DNA of 32,831 nucleotides from Anaerolineae bacterium (GTDB lineage: Bacteria > Chloroflexota > Anaerolineae > J102): NCBI GenBank assembly GCA_015485435.1, contig WFTO01000003.1, positions 1-32,831 on the forward strand, in the 5' to 3' direction. Both the position numbers and the translations under genes were made by a program. This document shows, one piece after another, positions 22,047 through 29,448 of the stretch (positions are counted from its first letter, which is position 1; each line of letters starts with the position of its first letter). Under the pieces are notes generated by a model that saw nothing but the letters and a program-made list of their open reading frames with translations, ran no database searches and was not told the DNA's origin.

Positions 22047-23075
22047 TTAAATTTCGATGAATTCTTCCATGATTGGCGCTGCGATCACCGGGCTGCGATT
22101 GACATACCAGCCGTACTGTTGCGCAAGCGCTTTCGCTTCGTGAGTGAGCTGTTCACGCAATGCGACCGGGGCCAACACTTCGCAATCTGGGCCCCAGCCG
22201 CGTATCCATGGCAGCATTTCTGTAGGGTCAGCGACCCGGCCCCGCCAGATCAAGCCGCCATCGCTCTGCTCTTCCAGCTTTTGCGAGGCGTGCCAGATAG
22301 TCTCTCTCACGCGCGAGGCCACGCGAGGATGGAATCGCAGGATGACTTCCACCGGTTCTGAATTGGTGTACTGAATCCCCCATGCGTCTTTCAACAATTC
22401 GGTGGGATCGAAGTCCTCAGGGATTTCGTAAGTCTCATTCAGTAATTTGATTCGTTCAATGCGTTCCAGCTTGATGGTTCGCAACGTTTTCGCAGGGCAC
22501 ACTGCACCGATCACGTGGGTGGTGCGCCCGGTGCCGTAAGGCTCGATGAAGTATGGGGCGAAGGTGCATTCTTGAATCAATCCTTCGCCATCGCGATGCC
22601 AAAGATGCACCTTGCGACCATCTGACCATGCTCTGGTGAGCGTTTCCAACACGTCGGTGAAACGAGGATCGGCGCGCACGGCCGCTCGATCCATGACTTC
22701 GGCCGAAAGTAACAGATGACGCGCGATCTGTGGTGCGAATTTTTCAAGGGCATGTCCTAATTTTCGTAGCGCAGAAGCCGCATGAGGATTGTGTTTATCG
22801 GTGCAGGTGGTCATTAAACGCGCGGCCAGGTGCACGGCCATGCTTTCATGAACCGTTAATCGAATATGGCTGAGATAGTGATCTCTATCAATCCCTACCC
22901 GATGCCCATCCTCCCAAATGGGAAGGTGCTTAGAAAGCTCCGCGATGTCGCGAGAGATGGTGGACCGATGCACATGGAGACGCCGGGCGATTTCCGCCCT
23001 GGTAATCCCTTGCGGATGAGATAGCAAAATATGTTCGATACGAATGAGCCGTTCCGCTTTTTTATGTTCGGACAT
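22047..23075 (-). CDS. WYL-domain transcriptional regulator
   Basis: The 342-residue protein has an N-terminal DeoR-like winged HTH (about 5-60: ERLIRIEHILLSHPQGITRAEIARRLHVHRSTISRDIAEL), a helical linker, a WYL domain (about 145-225: RKVHLWHRDGEGLIQECTFAPYFIEPYGTGRTTHVIGAVCPAKTLRTIKLERI) and a C-terminal WCX extension ending in VLAPVALREQLTHEAKALAQQY. WYL domains bind nucleic acids or nucleotide-like ligands and often control defence, DNA repair or phage-related genes. No CRISPR or defence locus other than the adjacent STAND pair is visible. A TATAAT lies 5 nt before the ATG, so the mRNA may be leaderless. Upstream is a short ORF and a possible attenuator. Confidence 0.92.
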   Translation of the reverse strand: MSEHKKAERLIRIEHILLSHPQGITRAEIARRLHVHRSTISRDIAELSKHLPIWEDGHRVGIDRDHYLSHIRLTVHESMAVHLAARLMTTCTDKHNPHAASALRKLGHALEKFAPQIARHLLLSAEVMDRAAVRADPRFTDVLETLTRAWSDGRKVHLWHRDGEGLIQECTFAPYFIEPYGTGRTTHVIGAVCPAKTLRTIKLERIERIKLLNETYEIPEDFDPTELLKDAWGIQYTNSEPVEVILRFHPRVASRVRETIWHASQKLEEQSDGGLIWRGRVADPTEMLPWIRGWGPDCEVLAPVALREQLTHEAKALAQQYGWYVNRSPVIAAPIMEEFIEI

Positions 23076-23080
23076 GATAA

Positions 23081-23086
23081 ATTATA
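23081..23086 (-). promoter_or_regulatory. TATAAT -10 box immediately before the WYL start (leaderless)
   Basis: On the minus strand TATAAT ends 5 nt before the ATG at 23075, so transcription should begin at or next to the start codon. No Shine-Dalgarno is present, and the -35 region is weak. Confidence 0.5.
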
Positions 23087-23169
23087 AAAAGAAGTGCGTT
23101 TATGGTATGATTAGTTCAGTTGTTTAATGGTTTGTTCGTCACCACCAATTTCATAAATGGATTGCGAGG

Positions 23170-23220
23170 TCATCGAATTCGATGCATGCCGGTCGATGCA
23201 GGTTTGGCTTTGTTGAACAT
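23170..23220 (-). CDS. 16-codon ORF with a strong ribosome-binding site
   Basis: MFNKAKPASTGMHRIR is preceded by AAGGAG with 7-nt spacing, as good a ribosome site as any in the window. It lies between a minus-strand terminator-like hairpin (23280-23316) and the WYL gene. The peptide is basic (three Lys/Arg and two at the end) with no signal sequence. It may be a leader peptide or a short translated cassette; no family is recognised. Confidence 0.4.
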   Translation of the reverse strand: MFNKAKPASTGMHRIR

Positions 23221-23279
23221 GGGGTTGCTCCTTGAAAGTTGGGTCGAAATGGAGTAACCTATGATGCTAAAATAGGAAT

Positions 23280-23316
23280 AAAAAATGGGGGGATGCATCT
23301 CGCCACGCATCCCCCC
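23280..23316 (-). terminator. Strong terminator hairpin reading on the minus strand
   Basis: GGGGGGATGC (23287-23296) and GCATCCCCCC (23307-23316) form a perfect 10-bp GC-rich stem with a 10-nt loop. In the minus-strand transcript it is followed by ATTTTTTATT. No annotated minus-strand gene ends here, so it must end a short RNA or serve as an attenuator. Confidence 0.8.
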
Positions 23317-23357
23317 ACAGGTCCCCTCAAAGCCTCTCGCCCGGAATGACACCACCT
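23280..23357 (-). ncRNA. Candidate short terminated transcript / attenuator leader
   Basis: A TATAAT on the minus strand (23369-23364) predicts a start near 23357, and the strong terminator ends transcription near 23280. This gives an RNA of roughly 80 nt. About 40 nt precede the terminator and include CAGGT/ACCTG, which can pair. CAUUCC in this part can also pair with GGGAUG of the terminator stem, giving a possible antiterminator. I could not match it to SRP RNA, 6S RNA or a riboswitch class known to me. It is a prediction from promoter and terminator signals only. Confidence 0.4.
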
Positions 23358-23425
23358 GGCTTTATTATACAGCAAGTTTCTTTTCATGATTTTTCGTCAG
23401 CATATCAAACCTTTTCATTTTGGTG

Positions 23426-23431
23426 TATACT
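23426..23431 (+). promoter_or_regulatory. TATACT -10 box immediately before the STAND gene (leaderless)
   Basis: TATACT ends 6 nt before the ATG at 23438. There is no Shine-Dalgarno, so the mRNA is probably leaderless. The same layout occurs before the lipoprotein gene at 26608. Confidence 0.5.
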
Positions 23432-23437
23432 AGAACT

Positions 23438-24853
23438 ATGGAACGCGCGGAAACTTACCCGCCAGAATTTTTCAATGCTGTCACCACATTGTTACAGCAT
23501 GAAGGGCGCGTTTTGCCCGCAGGCTGGGATTCTATGCAATTCATGCGGGATGTGGAGCAACTGGCACATGAGCGGGGCGAGTTGCCAACCATCATCCTCC
23601 TTGAAGATGCGATGGCGCAATTGGAGATGGAGGATCCCTCGTTGGCCGAAATCTTGCGCCTTCGCTATTGGGAAGGGGAAACTTTACAGGAAGTTGGTCA
23701 AAAAGCCCACCGCTCGCCAGCTTCAGTGCATCGCGATCTGAAGACCGGTCAGGAGAAACTGACGCAGATTTTATGGACGCGTGAACAGGAAGCTCGGAAG
23801 GCGTTTCGAGATAAACAATTGCAACGACTGGAGACGCTTCATTATGATCGACTGTTTGGTATTGAAAATTCTCTGAGCTTGCTGAAAGAGGTCCTGCTCG
23901 ATCCCGAAGGCCCGCACATTCTTATGGTGACAGGGATGGGGGGCATCGGGAAAACGTCAATGGCTGATTATTTGAGCCGGAATCTGATAGATGAAAGAGC
24001 GTTTGCCAATTTTGGTTGGGTGAGTCTGCGTCCTACGATTTCTTTGTGGGACGACCGACCCTTTTTTCAGCCGCTCTCTGAAACCCAGGTGCTTGAGCAG
24101 ATATTTGAGCGTCTGGGAAGGCAACTACTGGGTGAAGGTGCGATTTCGGCGCCTTTTTCGTTGCAAAAGTTGTTGGAGCGCCTTGAATATCACCTCAAAC
24201 AATCTCCACATTTCATCGTTGTAGACAACCTGGAGATTCTTTCCGATCTGGCGCCATTGATGTCTGAATTGAAACGTTTGGCCGGTCCCAGTCGCTTTTT
24301 AGTGACTTCTCGTGTAAGCCATTTCGTGGATCCCAACGTCTATCATTTCAAAGCGCCGCCAATGACATTGGAATCCGCAAAAGCGCTATTGCGACATGAA
24401 GGGCGGAAACGCAATATCCGCGTCTTGCAAGAGGCCGATGATGCAGTGTTGGAGGATATTTATCATCGGATCGGCGGGAATCCTTTGGCTTTGCGTTTGG
24501 TGGCTGGGCAACTACACACTCACGCCCTCAAAACCGTGCTTGATGATCTGGCGCAGGCCCGTGGTCGCAGCGTGGCTCGCTTATTTGAATATATTTACCG
24601 ACGAGGTTGGGAAAATCTAGACGAAACCGCCCAGCGCGTGCTATTGGCCATGCCTTTGCTCCCACCAGAGGGGGGCGTGGCCGAGCAGATCGTCGCCATC
24701 ACTGGGTTGAATGATGAGCAAGTGCATGACGCTCTTGAGGTCTTGGTGCAACTGAATCTGGTTGACCATCATCCTGGCCTGTCAGAAAGTCGCTATGCCA
24801 TCCACAGCCTTACCCGTACCTTCCTACAGCAGCAAGCTGCTCGCTGGGGTTGA
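23438..24853 (+). CDS. STAND (NB-ARC) NTPase with N-terminal sigma-region-4-like HTH
   Basis: The 471-residue protein has an N-terminal helical part with an HTH resembling sigma factor region 4 (about 68-110: LAEILRLRYWEGETLQEVGQKAHRSPASVHRDLKTGQEKL). An NB-ARC ATPase follows: Walker A GMGGIGKTS (166-174), Walker B HFIVVDNLE (258-266), sensor FLVTSR (287-292) and GGNPLAL (346-352, the GLPL-equivalent), then a winged-helix segment (YAIHSLTRTFLQQQ). STAND proteins are ATP-driven switches that usually carry repeat sensors in the same chain. Here the chain ends after the winged helix, and a separate TPR protein follows in another frame. The ATG at 23438 has no Shine-Dalgarno but a -10 box 6 nt upstream. 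It is probably a signal-responsive regulator; an immune role is possible but not shown. Confidence 0.88.
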   Translation: MERAETYPPEFFNAVTTLLQHEGRVLPAGWDSMQFMRDVEQLAHERGELPTIILLEDAMAQLEMEDPSLAEILRLRYWEGETLQEVGQKAHRSPASVHRDLKTGQEKLTQILWTREQEARKAFRDKQLQRLETLHYDRLFGIENSLSLLKEVLLDPEGPHILMVTGMGGIGKTSMADYLSRNLIDERAFANFGWVSLRPTISLWDDRPFFQPLSETQVLEQIFERLGRQLLGEGAISAPFSLQKLLERLEYHLKQSPHFIVVDNLEILSDLAPLMSELKRLAGPSRFLVTSRVSHFVDPNVYHFKAPPMTLESAKALLRHEGRKRNIRVLQEADDAVLEDIYHRIGGNPLALRLVAGQLHTHALKTVLDDLAQARGRSVARLFEYIYRRGWENLDETAQRVLLAMPLLPPEGGVAEQIVAITGLNDEQVHDALEVLVQLNLVDHHPGLSESRYAIHSLTRTFLQQQAARWG

Positions 24854-24869
24854 AGAGGTTAGTGAGTCG

Positions 24870-26069
24870 ATGGATACCATGAACATGACAACGGCCTTCA
24901 ACCCGCCAGCGACCTTTCGCGCCTATATTCTGCGTAATGCTGAATATGCCTTAACCCTGGTTTCGCGGCCATTAACCACCGAAAACCTGAAGGTTGTGTT
25001 ACAGGCACTGCAGTATGTGTTGCAATTGGGCGAGGGCTGGCAGATAGCCAAGGCATTGATTACTCAGCTTGGTCCGCAAATGGATCGACTAGGCGCGTTT
25101 AGTGTCTGGCTGCCACTACTAGAACAGGCGTTGATCCAGGCGATCCGGCTGAAGGATCGCGAGTCCGAAATGGTCTTCCGCTTTTACATCGGCAGGCTAT
25201 TGATGCAAATGGCGCGTTTTGAGGAAAGCCTCTTGCATCACGAGACGGGACTTGAGATCGCCGATGAACTTGAGGATACCTACTGGCGTATCCGCTTTTA
25301 CAATCGCCTGGGCTTTTTATTGAGACGAAAGAGAAAGCTCGCTGAAGCTGAACAGATGGTGATGTATGCCCAATACCTCATGTCGGAACAGGACATCGAT
25401 GAGCAAGGCTATGCGTGTTTGGTTTTAGGCGCAATTCGTTATGACCAACGGCGCTGGCAAGAAGCCTACCAGCATTTTCAATGCAGTCTTGAGAAATGGT
25501 ATCGCGGCAGTGATGAACGTAAGGTCGCCCACGCACTAAGCAATTTGGGCCTGGCCGCCATGAAGCTGGAGCGGCTCACAGAGGGAGAAATGTATTTTCT
25601 CCGCGCTATTGAATTGTTGGAGCACCTCGGCGATCCCCACTCTTTGGGAATAGTTTGTTTAAATTTAGGCCTCTTGCTCAGCGAGGACGATCGCCCCATT
25701 GAATCCCTCCCCTATCTACGTCGAGCTGATACCCTGTTTCGCATGTCTCAAGACCGCTGGCATCTTGCCATGGTCGCTACCAATCTCGGACGCACCTACT
25801 ATGAATTGGAACACTGGTCGGATGCTGTGAATGCTTTCGAGGTTAGCCTTGCCCTCTGGAGGGAGCTGGAGCAGTTGTCCAAAGAATTGAATGCCTATGT
25901 TGGACTTGCTGCCGCATTGGCGCAGGTCGGTGAGATCGACCGGTCTCGTGAACTGGTGGCAGAAGGAACTTCCAAGCTGCCCCAGCTCCCAGAGGATGAT
26001 CGGGCGTTTCTGACTGACGCTTTTGAGCGTGTACTGCAGGTGGTGTCAGAGAGAGCGAAAGAAATCTAA
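24870..26069 (+). CDS. TPR-repeat protein, partner of the upstream STAND NTPase
   Basis: The 399-residue protein is almost wholly helical with about six TPR units from residue 110 on. Examples are RIRFYNRLGFLLRRKRKLAEAE, ALSNLGLAAMKLERLTEGEMYFLRAIELL, IVCLNLGLLLSEDDRPIESLPYLRRA and MVATNLGRTYYELEHWSDAVNAFEVSLAL. The N-terminal 100 residues (FRAYILRNAEYALTLVSR) resemble the helical start of STAND sensor arms. The open frame extends upstream to 24762, overlapping the STAND gene; the ATG at 24870 fits best, with AGAGG about 11 nt before it. A split STAND (switch plus sensor as two polypeptides) is the likely meaning. A frameshift in one ancestral gene is less likely because the first chain ends at a natural domain boundary. 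Confidence 0.82.
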   Translation: MDTMNMTTAFNPPATFRAYILRNAEYALTLVSRPLTTENLKVVLQALQYVLQLGEGWQIAKALITQLGPQMDRLGAFSVWLPLLEQALIQAIRLKDRESEMVFRFYIGRLLMQMARFEESLLHHETGLEIADELEDTYWRIRFYNRLGFLLRRKRKLAEAEQMVMYAQYLMSEQDIDEQGYACLVLGAIRYDQRRWQEAYQHFQCSLEKWYRGSDERKVAHALSNLGLAAMKLERLTEGEMYFLRAIELLEHLGDPHSLGIVCLNLGLLLSEDDRPIESLPYLRRADTLFRMSQDRWHLAMVATNLGRTYYELEHWSDAVNAFEVSLALWRELEQLSKELNAYVGLAAALAQVGEIDRSRELVAEGTSKLPQLPEDDRAFLTDAFERVLQVVSERAKEI

Positions 26070-26091
26070 TCCGGGCGTGTTATCGCTTACG

Positions 26092-26274
26092 TCAGTCAAG
26101 GAAATCGCCTTCACCTTCAGCAGGGCAGGTAGGTCCACAGAGGGGGGCGGGGGTCAGTTCAGTGTTGGTCAAAATGGACAGCAAGGGGGCAAATTGGGCG
26201 GCCTGCACCATGATGGTCACGGTGAGCAGAATCGCCAGACTGAGGTGTCGGGTTGAATTGAACAGACGTTTCAT
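26092..26274 (-). CDS. Small secreted peptide precursor with CxxxC motif
   Basis: The 60-residue product has a basic start (MKRLFNSTRH), a hydrophobic core (LSLAILLTVTIMVQAAQF) consistent with a signal peptide or anchor, and a short polar tail rich in Thr, Pro, Glu and Gly with PLCGPTCPAEGEGDFLD at the end. The ATG at 26274 has GGAGG 9 nt upstream, which strongly supports translation. The gene is convergent with the STAND/TPR pair, its stop only 22 nt from the TPR stop. I do not recognise the family. The Cys pair could form a disulfide or be modified. A signal peptide or peptide pheromone sensed by the TPR protein is a hypothesis from position only. Confidence 0.65.
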   Translation of the reverse strand: MKRLFNSTRHLSLAILLTVTIMVQAAQFAPLLSILTNTELTPAPLCGPTCPAEGEGDFLD

Positions 26275-26355
26275 TTGAAAAGACCTCCTGATGGGACTGG
26301 GGGAGTAGAAGCACAAGGTTCAAGTTGGCTACCCTGTGCATTTGGCCATTGATTG

Positions 26356-26372
26356 TTGCATCATAGATGCAA
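26356..26372. promoter_or_regulatory. Palindrome TTGCATC-N3-GATGCAA
   Basis: A perfect 7+7 bp inverted repeat with a 3-bp spacer lies in the divergent region between the small peptide gene (minus) and the lipoprotein gene (plus). It is 82 bp upstream of the peptide ATG. Confidence 0.45.
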
Positions 26373-26415
26373 AAAAATACGTAAATGTTTGCTTCACAGT
26401 TATTTTTGCACACCG

Positions 26416-26436
26416 TTGTTGCAACTACTGCAACAA
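26416..26436. promoter_or_regulatory. Palindrome TTGTTGCA-N5-TGCAACAA
   Basis: A perfect 8+8 bp inverted repeat with a 5-bp spacer lies in the same divergent region, 44 bp from the preceding palindrome. Both share TTGCA/TGCAA half-sites. The pair suggests a regulator acting on one or both divergent promoters. Confidence 0.5.
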
Positions 26437-26595
26437 ATTGGTCGAATTGACGCGATTTTGAAATTTTGCTCAATAGAATTGAAAGAATCGAAAAGTAATG
26501 AACGCGTTATAGAGTAATGGATTGATGGCCGCATGTGGGAATAGCCTCCATAGCCGCATATTTTCATGGGTTGGCGTCAGCCGCTTCAGATGCGA

Positions 26596-26601
26596 TAAAA
26601 T
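26596..26601 (+). promoter_or_regulatory. TAAAAT -10-like box immediately before the 26608 gene (leaderless)
   Basis: TAAAAT ends 6 nt before the ATG, and there is no Shine-Dalgarno. The layout equals that before the STAND gene (TATACT, 6 nt, ATG). Confidence 0.45.
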
Positions 26602-26607
26602 GATGGC

Positions 26608-28818
26608 ATGAACCGATTATTTTCCCTCAGGCTTCTTTCCTTCCTGCTTGTTGCTGGCTTGCTTGCCGCCTGTAGCGGCGCAACGGATGAGATTCCCACA
26701 GTCGCTCCAGAGGTGATTATTACGCCTACGCGCTTTTCCTCGCCAGCCCCTCCTCCTGTGGCCCTGACAACGACGCCGACTCCACAAGAAGGTCAGGGTG
26801 GCGTTGCATCTGTTGTGACGGAGGATGCATGGGAGCGCATTCAGCAGCGAGGGGTGATGATTGTAGGAACCTCGGCCGATTATCCTCCCTTTGAGTATTA
26901 CAACCAACGTTTCAAGATCGATGGTTTCGACATCGCGCTGATCCACGAAGTCGCTCGCCAGCTTGGGGTTAACGTCGAGGTCATGGATATTGCCTTTCAA
27001 GGACTGGATGACGCGCTGAGTTTAGGCCAGATCGATGTCGCCATTGCCGCCATTTCGATTACACCGGAACGAGAAGCGATCTTTGATTTCAGTCAGGTCT
27101 ATTTTGTTTCTGAGGACGCCTTTGTCGCCCAGTCGCCAGAACGCATACCGCCCATTACCCAGGTGCGTGACCTGGCGACATTGCGGGTTGGAGTCCAAAA
27201 GGGTTCGGTGTTTCAAGATTGGTTGGAAGATGAATTGGTGCGGACGGGGTTGATGCCTGAAACCAATCTATTTATTTATGGCGATGTGAAAGAGGCTGTG
27301 CCCGATCTCGAAAGCGGCCGAGTGGATATATTGGTCTTGGATAAACCCGCCGCCGAATTACTGGTCCAGGAAAAGGGCCTGATACTGGTCGCTTCAGGCC
27401 TACATCGAGAATTATACGGCATTGCCATGGCGAAGGGCCAACAGCCCCTTCGCAAGCAAATCAATCAGGCGTTGAGCGATATGTTGCGTAATCACGTGGT
27501 CGATGAGTTGGCCCGTGAATATATGAGCCTGGGAGATGACGATTTGCTTCCGGTGCCAACGCCTACTCCTCTTCCACCACAGCCTCTTCCTTCGCCTACG
27601 CCACCCCAGGGCTGCTACGATGGTCTTATCTATGTAGAAGACCTGACTTACGATGATCAAAACATGACGAATCCTCCCATTCTGGCGCCGGGAGAAGCCT
27701 TTCGCAAAGGATGGCGGGTGCAAAATTCGGGCACATGCATCTGGGACAATCGTTATATATTGGACTTTGTTTACGGCAATGTCCCTGGCGCGCGCATGGG
27801 CGGCAAGCCAGTGTTGGTGCAGGGGCCGGTGCTTCCGGGGCAAACGTACGATATCTATGTAGACTTGACCGCACCAGTGAAGCCGGGCATGTATCAGAGC
27901 TTCTGGCAGATGCATGATGCGGATGGTCAGCCTTTTGGTCAGCGGATTTATGCCGGGATTCGCGTTCCTGCCCAACCTGTGCCTACCCCCAGACCTACGG
28001 CTACGCCCTCAGCCGCGGTCAACTTCTGGACCGACAAGGTATCCCTGTTGCAGGGAGAGTGCACGGTCAATCACTGGCGCACCCAGAATGTGCAGGCGGT
28101 TTATTATTATCGCGACGGCCAGGCCTGGCAGGATCATGGGGTGACGGGCGACGGCGATGTGCAGGAATGTCCCGATCAGTCCATGACATATTATTTACGA
28201 GTCGTTCAGCGTGATGGCGCGGTGGAGCAGCGAGCCATCTTTGTGGACGTGACGCCTGCTGTCAATGCGCCCTGGATCAATTATTTTGTTGCAGATCCGC
28301 CAGGACAGATCGGCGTGGGACAATGCATGACGTTGCGATGGGATGTGCTGGGCAATGTAGCCCGCGTGAAGATCTCCAGCAACGACCGCGTTCTCTGGGA
28401 GCAGGCGCCTTTCCGGGGCTCATTGCAAGATTGTCCGGGCAACGAAGGCACATACCAATACCTGCTCGAGGCCGAGGGGCCAGGCGGCGTTAGTCGAGCC
28501 ACGCATCTGACGGTGGTCAGCGCACAGGCTGTGGTCACCCCAACCCCGCCAGATGCTGCTCTGCCCATCATCTACGCTTTTGTGGTGGAGCCCACAAATA
28601 TCGCAGCAGGGATGTGTGTGACGATTGGTTGGCAGATAGGAGGCAACGCCACCAATGTGCAAATTGTTCGCAATGGTCAGATGATCTTGGATGGCGTTCA
28701 GCTCGTGGGCATGCAACAAGATTGCCTGACCGACCCGGGCACTTATCGCTACGAGTTGCGGGCCAGCAATGCTCACAACCAACAAGCGACTGCAACGGTC
28801 GTCATCCAGGTGGATTGA
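26608..28818 (+). CDS. Lipoprotein: amino-acid-type solute-binding domain, NBR1-Ig-like domain and three Cys-paired Ig-like repeats
   Basis: The 736-residue protein starts with a lipobox (LLAAC, Cys22) and a Thr/Pro linker. A family 3 binding domain follows (about 80-310: GVMIVGTSADYPPFEYY, FDIALIHEVARQLGVNVEVMDIAFQGLDDALSLGQIDVAIAAISITPERE, DFSQVYF, LRVGVQKGS, GRVDILVLDKPAAELL). A second Pro-rich linker leads to an NBR1-type Ig domain (about 335-455: FRKGWRVQNSGTCIWDNRY, VLPGQTYDIYVDLTAPVKPGMYQSFWQMHDADGQPFG). Three repeats of about 85 residues end the chain, each with a matched Cys pair (GEC...QEC, GQC...QDC, GMC...QDC). No permease or ATPase genes are adjacent, so it is more likely a surface sensor or scavenger than a transporter subunit. 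The mRNA may be leaderless. Confidence 0.9.
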   Translation: MNRLFSLRLLSFLLVAGLLAACSGATDEIPTVAPEVIITPTRFSSPAPPPVALTTTPTPQEGQGGVASVVTEDAWERIQQRGVMIVGTSADYPPFEYYNQRFKIDGFDIALIHEVARQLGVNVEVMDIAFQGLDDALSLGQIDVAIAAISITPEREAIFDFSQVYFVSEDAFVAQSPERIPPITQVRDLATLRVGVQKGSVFQDWLEDELVRTGLMPETNLFIYGDVKEAVPDLESGRVDILVLDKPAAELLVQEKGLILVASGLHRELYGIAMAKGQQPLRKQINQALSDMLRNHVVDELAREYMSLGDDDLLPVPTPTPLPPQPLPSPTPPQGCYDGLIYVEDLTYDDQNMTNPPILAPGEAFRKGWRVQNSGTCIWDNRYILDFVYGNVPGARMGGKPVLVQGPVLPGQTYDIYVDLTAPVKPGMYQSFWQMHDADGQPFGQRIYAGIRVPAQPVPTPRPTATPSAAVNFWTDKVSLLQGECTVNHWRTQNVQAVYYYRDGQAWQDHGVTGDGDVQECPDQSMTYYLRVVQRDGAVEQRAIFVDVTPAVNAPWINYFVADPPGQIGVGQCMTLRWDVLGNVARVKISSNDRVLWEQAPFRGSLQDCPGNEGTYQYLLEAEGPGGVSRATHLTVVSAQAVVTPTPPDAALPIIYAFVVEPTNIAAGMCVTIGWQIGGNATNVQIVRNGQMILDGVQLVGMQQDCLTDPGTYRYELRASNAHNQQATATVVIQVD

Positions 28819-28851
28819 CGGAGCCGTCCCAGTGAAATCCTTGTGTGGAAT

Positions 28852-28890
28852 ACACCCCGCGACTGAGGCCCCCCTCTGCCCGCGGGGTGT
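28852..28890. terminator. Hairpin between convergent genes
   Basis: ACACCCCGCG (28852-28861) and CGCGGGGTGT (28881-28890) form a perfect 10-bp GC-rich stem with a 19-nt loop, between the lipoprotein stop (28818) and the convergent PfpI stop (28906). There is no T tract on either side, so it is a structural stop or mRNA 3'-end protector for both. Confidence 0.6.
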
Positions 28891-28905
28891 CGCGTCGCAG
28901 AGAGG

Positions 28906-29433
28906 CTACGCGCTCGAGATGGCGGCAATTAGCTCACGATTAAAATCAGGGATGTCGGCTACCACGCGCCCCCACACCAGGTTGCCATCCCGAAAAGCGG
29001 GGAGGTCCACCCAGGTGGCGCCCGCATTTTCCAGATCATCTTTAATGCCCAGAGATCCCGTAGCGCGATGCCCGGCAACGATCTTCGCCGAGATGCCCAC
29101 CAATCCGCCGTGGCATATCATGCCAATGATGCCGCCGCGATCGTAAACACCTTTCACGAGACGCTTCACGCCTTCATAACGACGAATTTTGTCAGGCGCC
29201 CAGCCGCCAGGAACGACCACAGCGTCAAACTCCTGGGGATGAACATCCTCTTCTCCGACATCCGCTCGGGCCTTCAAACAACCATGTTTGCTCGAGTACA
29301 CATCTCCAGCGCGGATGCCCACCGTGATCACCTCGGCGCCCTCCTCTTGCAGACGCATGTAGGGCACCCAGAATTCCAAATCTTCAAAACCCGGACCCAC
29401 CAGAAAGGCTATCCGTTTTCCTTGTAGCGTCAT
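28906..29433 (-). CDS. DJ-1/PfpI family protein (glutamine amidotransferase-like)
   Basis: The 175-residue protein of the PfpI class has the nucleophile elbow in GMICHGG (C107, H108) and the conserved Glu in GPGFEDLEF (E17), the triad elements of Pyrococcus PfpI. Other features are KRIAFLVGPG, EVITVG, FDAVVVPGGWAPDKIRRYE and a C-terminal LVWGRVVADIPDFNRELIAAI. Members have been described as intracellular proteases or glyoxalase/deglycase enzymes acting on methylglyoxal-derived damage. GGAGG lies 6 nt before the ATG, 15 nt after the glpC stop, so it is the last gene of the glp operon. Methylglyoxal forms from dihydroxyacetone phosphate, the GlpA product, which makes a detoxifying role attractive but unproven. 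Confidence 0.93.
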   Translation of the reverse strand: MTLQGKRIAFLVGPGFEDLEFWVPYMRLQEEGAEVITVGIRAGDVYSSKHGCLKARADVGEEDVHPQEFDAVVVPGGWAPDKIRRYEGVKRLVKGVYDRGGIIGMICHGGLVGISAKIVAGHRATGSLGIKDDLENAGATWVDLPAFRDGNLVWGRVVADIPDFNRELIAAISSA

Positions 29434-29448
29434 TGTGAACCTCCGAAT

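Noticed and set aside
23280-23357. SRP (4.5S) RNA or a known riboswitch
   Set aside because: The conserved GGUCCGGAAGGAAGCAG core of SRP RNA is absent, and no match to fluoride, guanidine, ZTP, c-di-GMP or preQ1 consensus could be made by eye.
24762-24870. A frameshift splitting one STAND-TPR gene
   Set aside because: The upstream chain ends after a complete winged-helix segment, and the TPR gene has its own plausible start and a clean N-terminal helical domain. Two genes are more likely, although a recent fission cannot be excluded.
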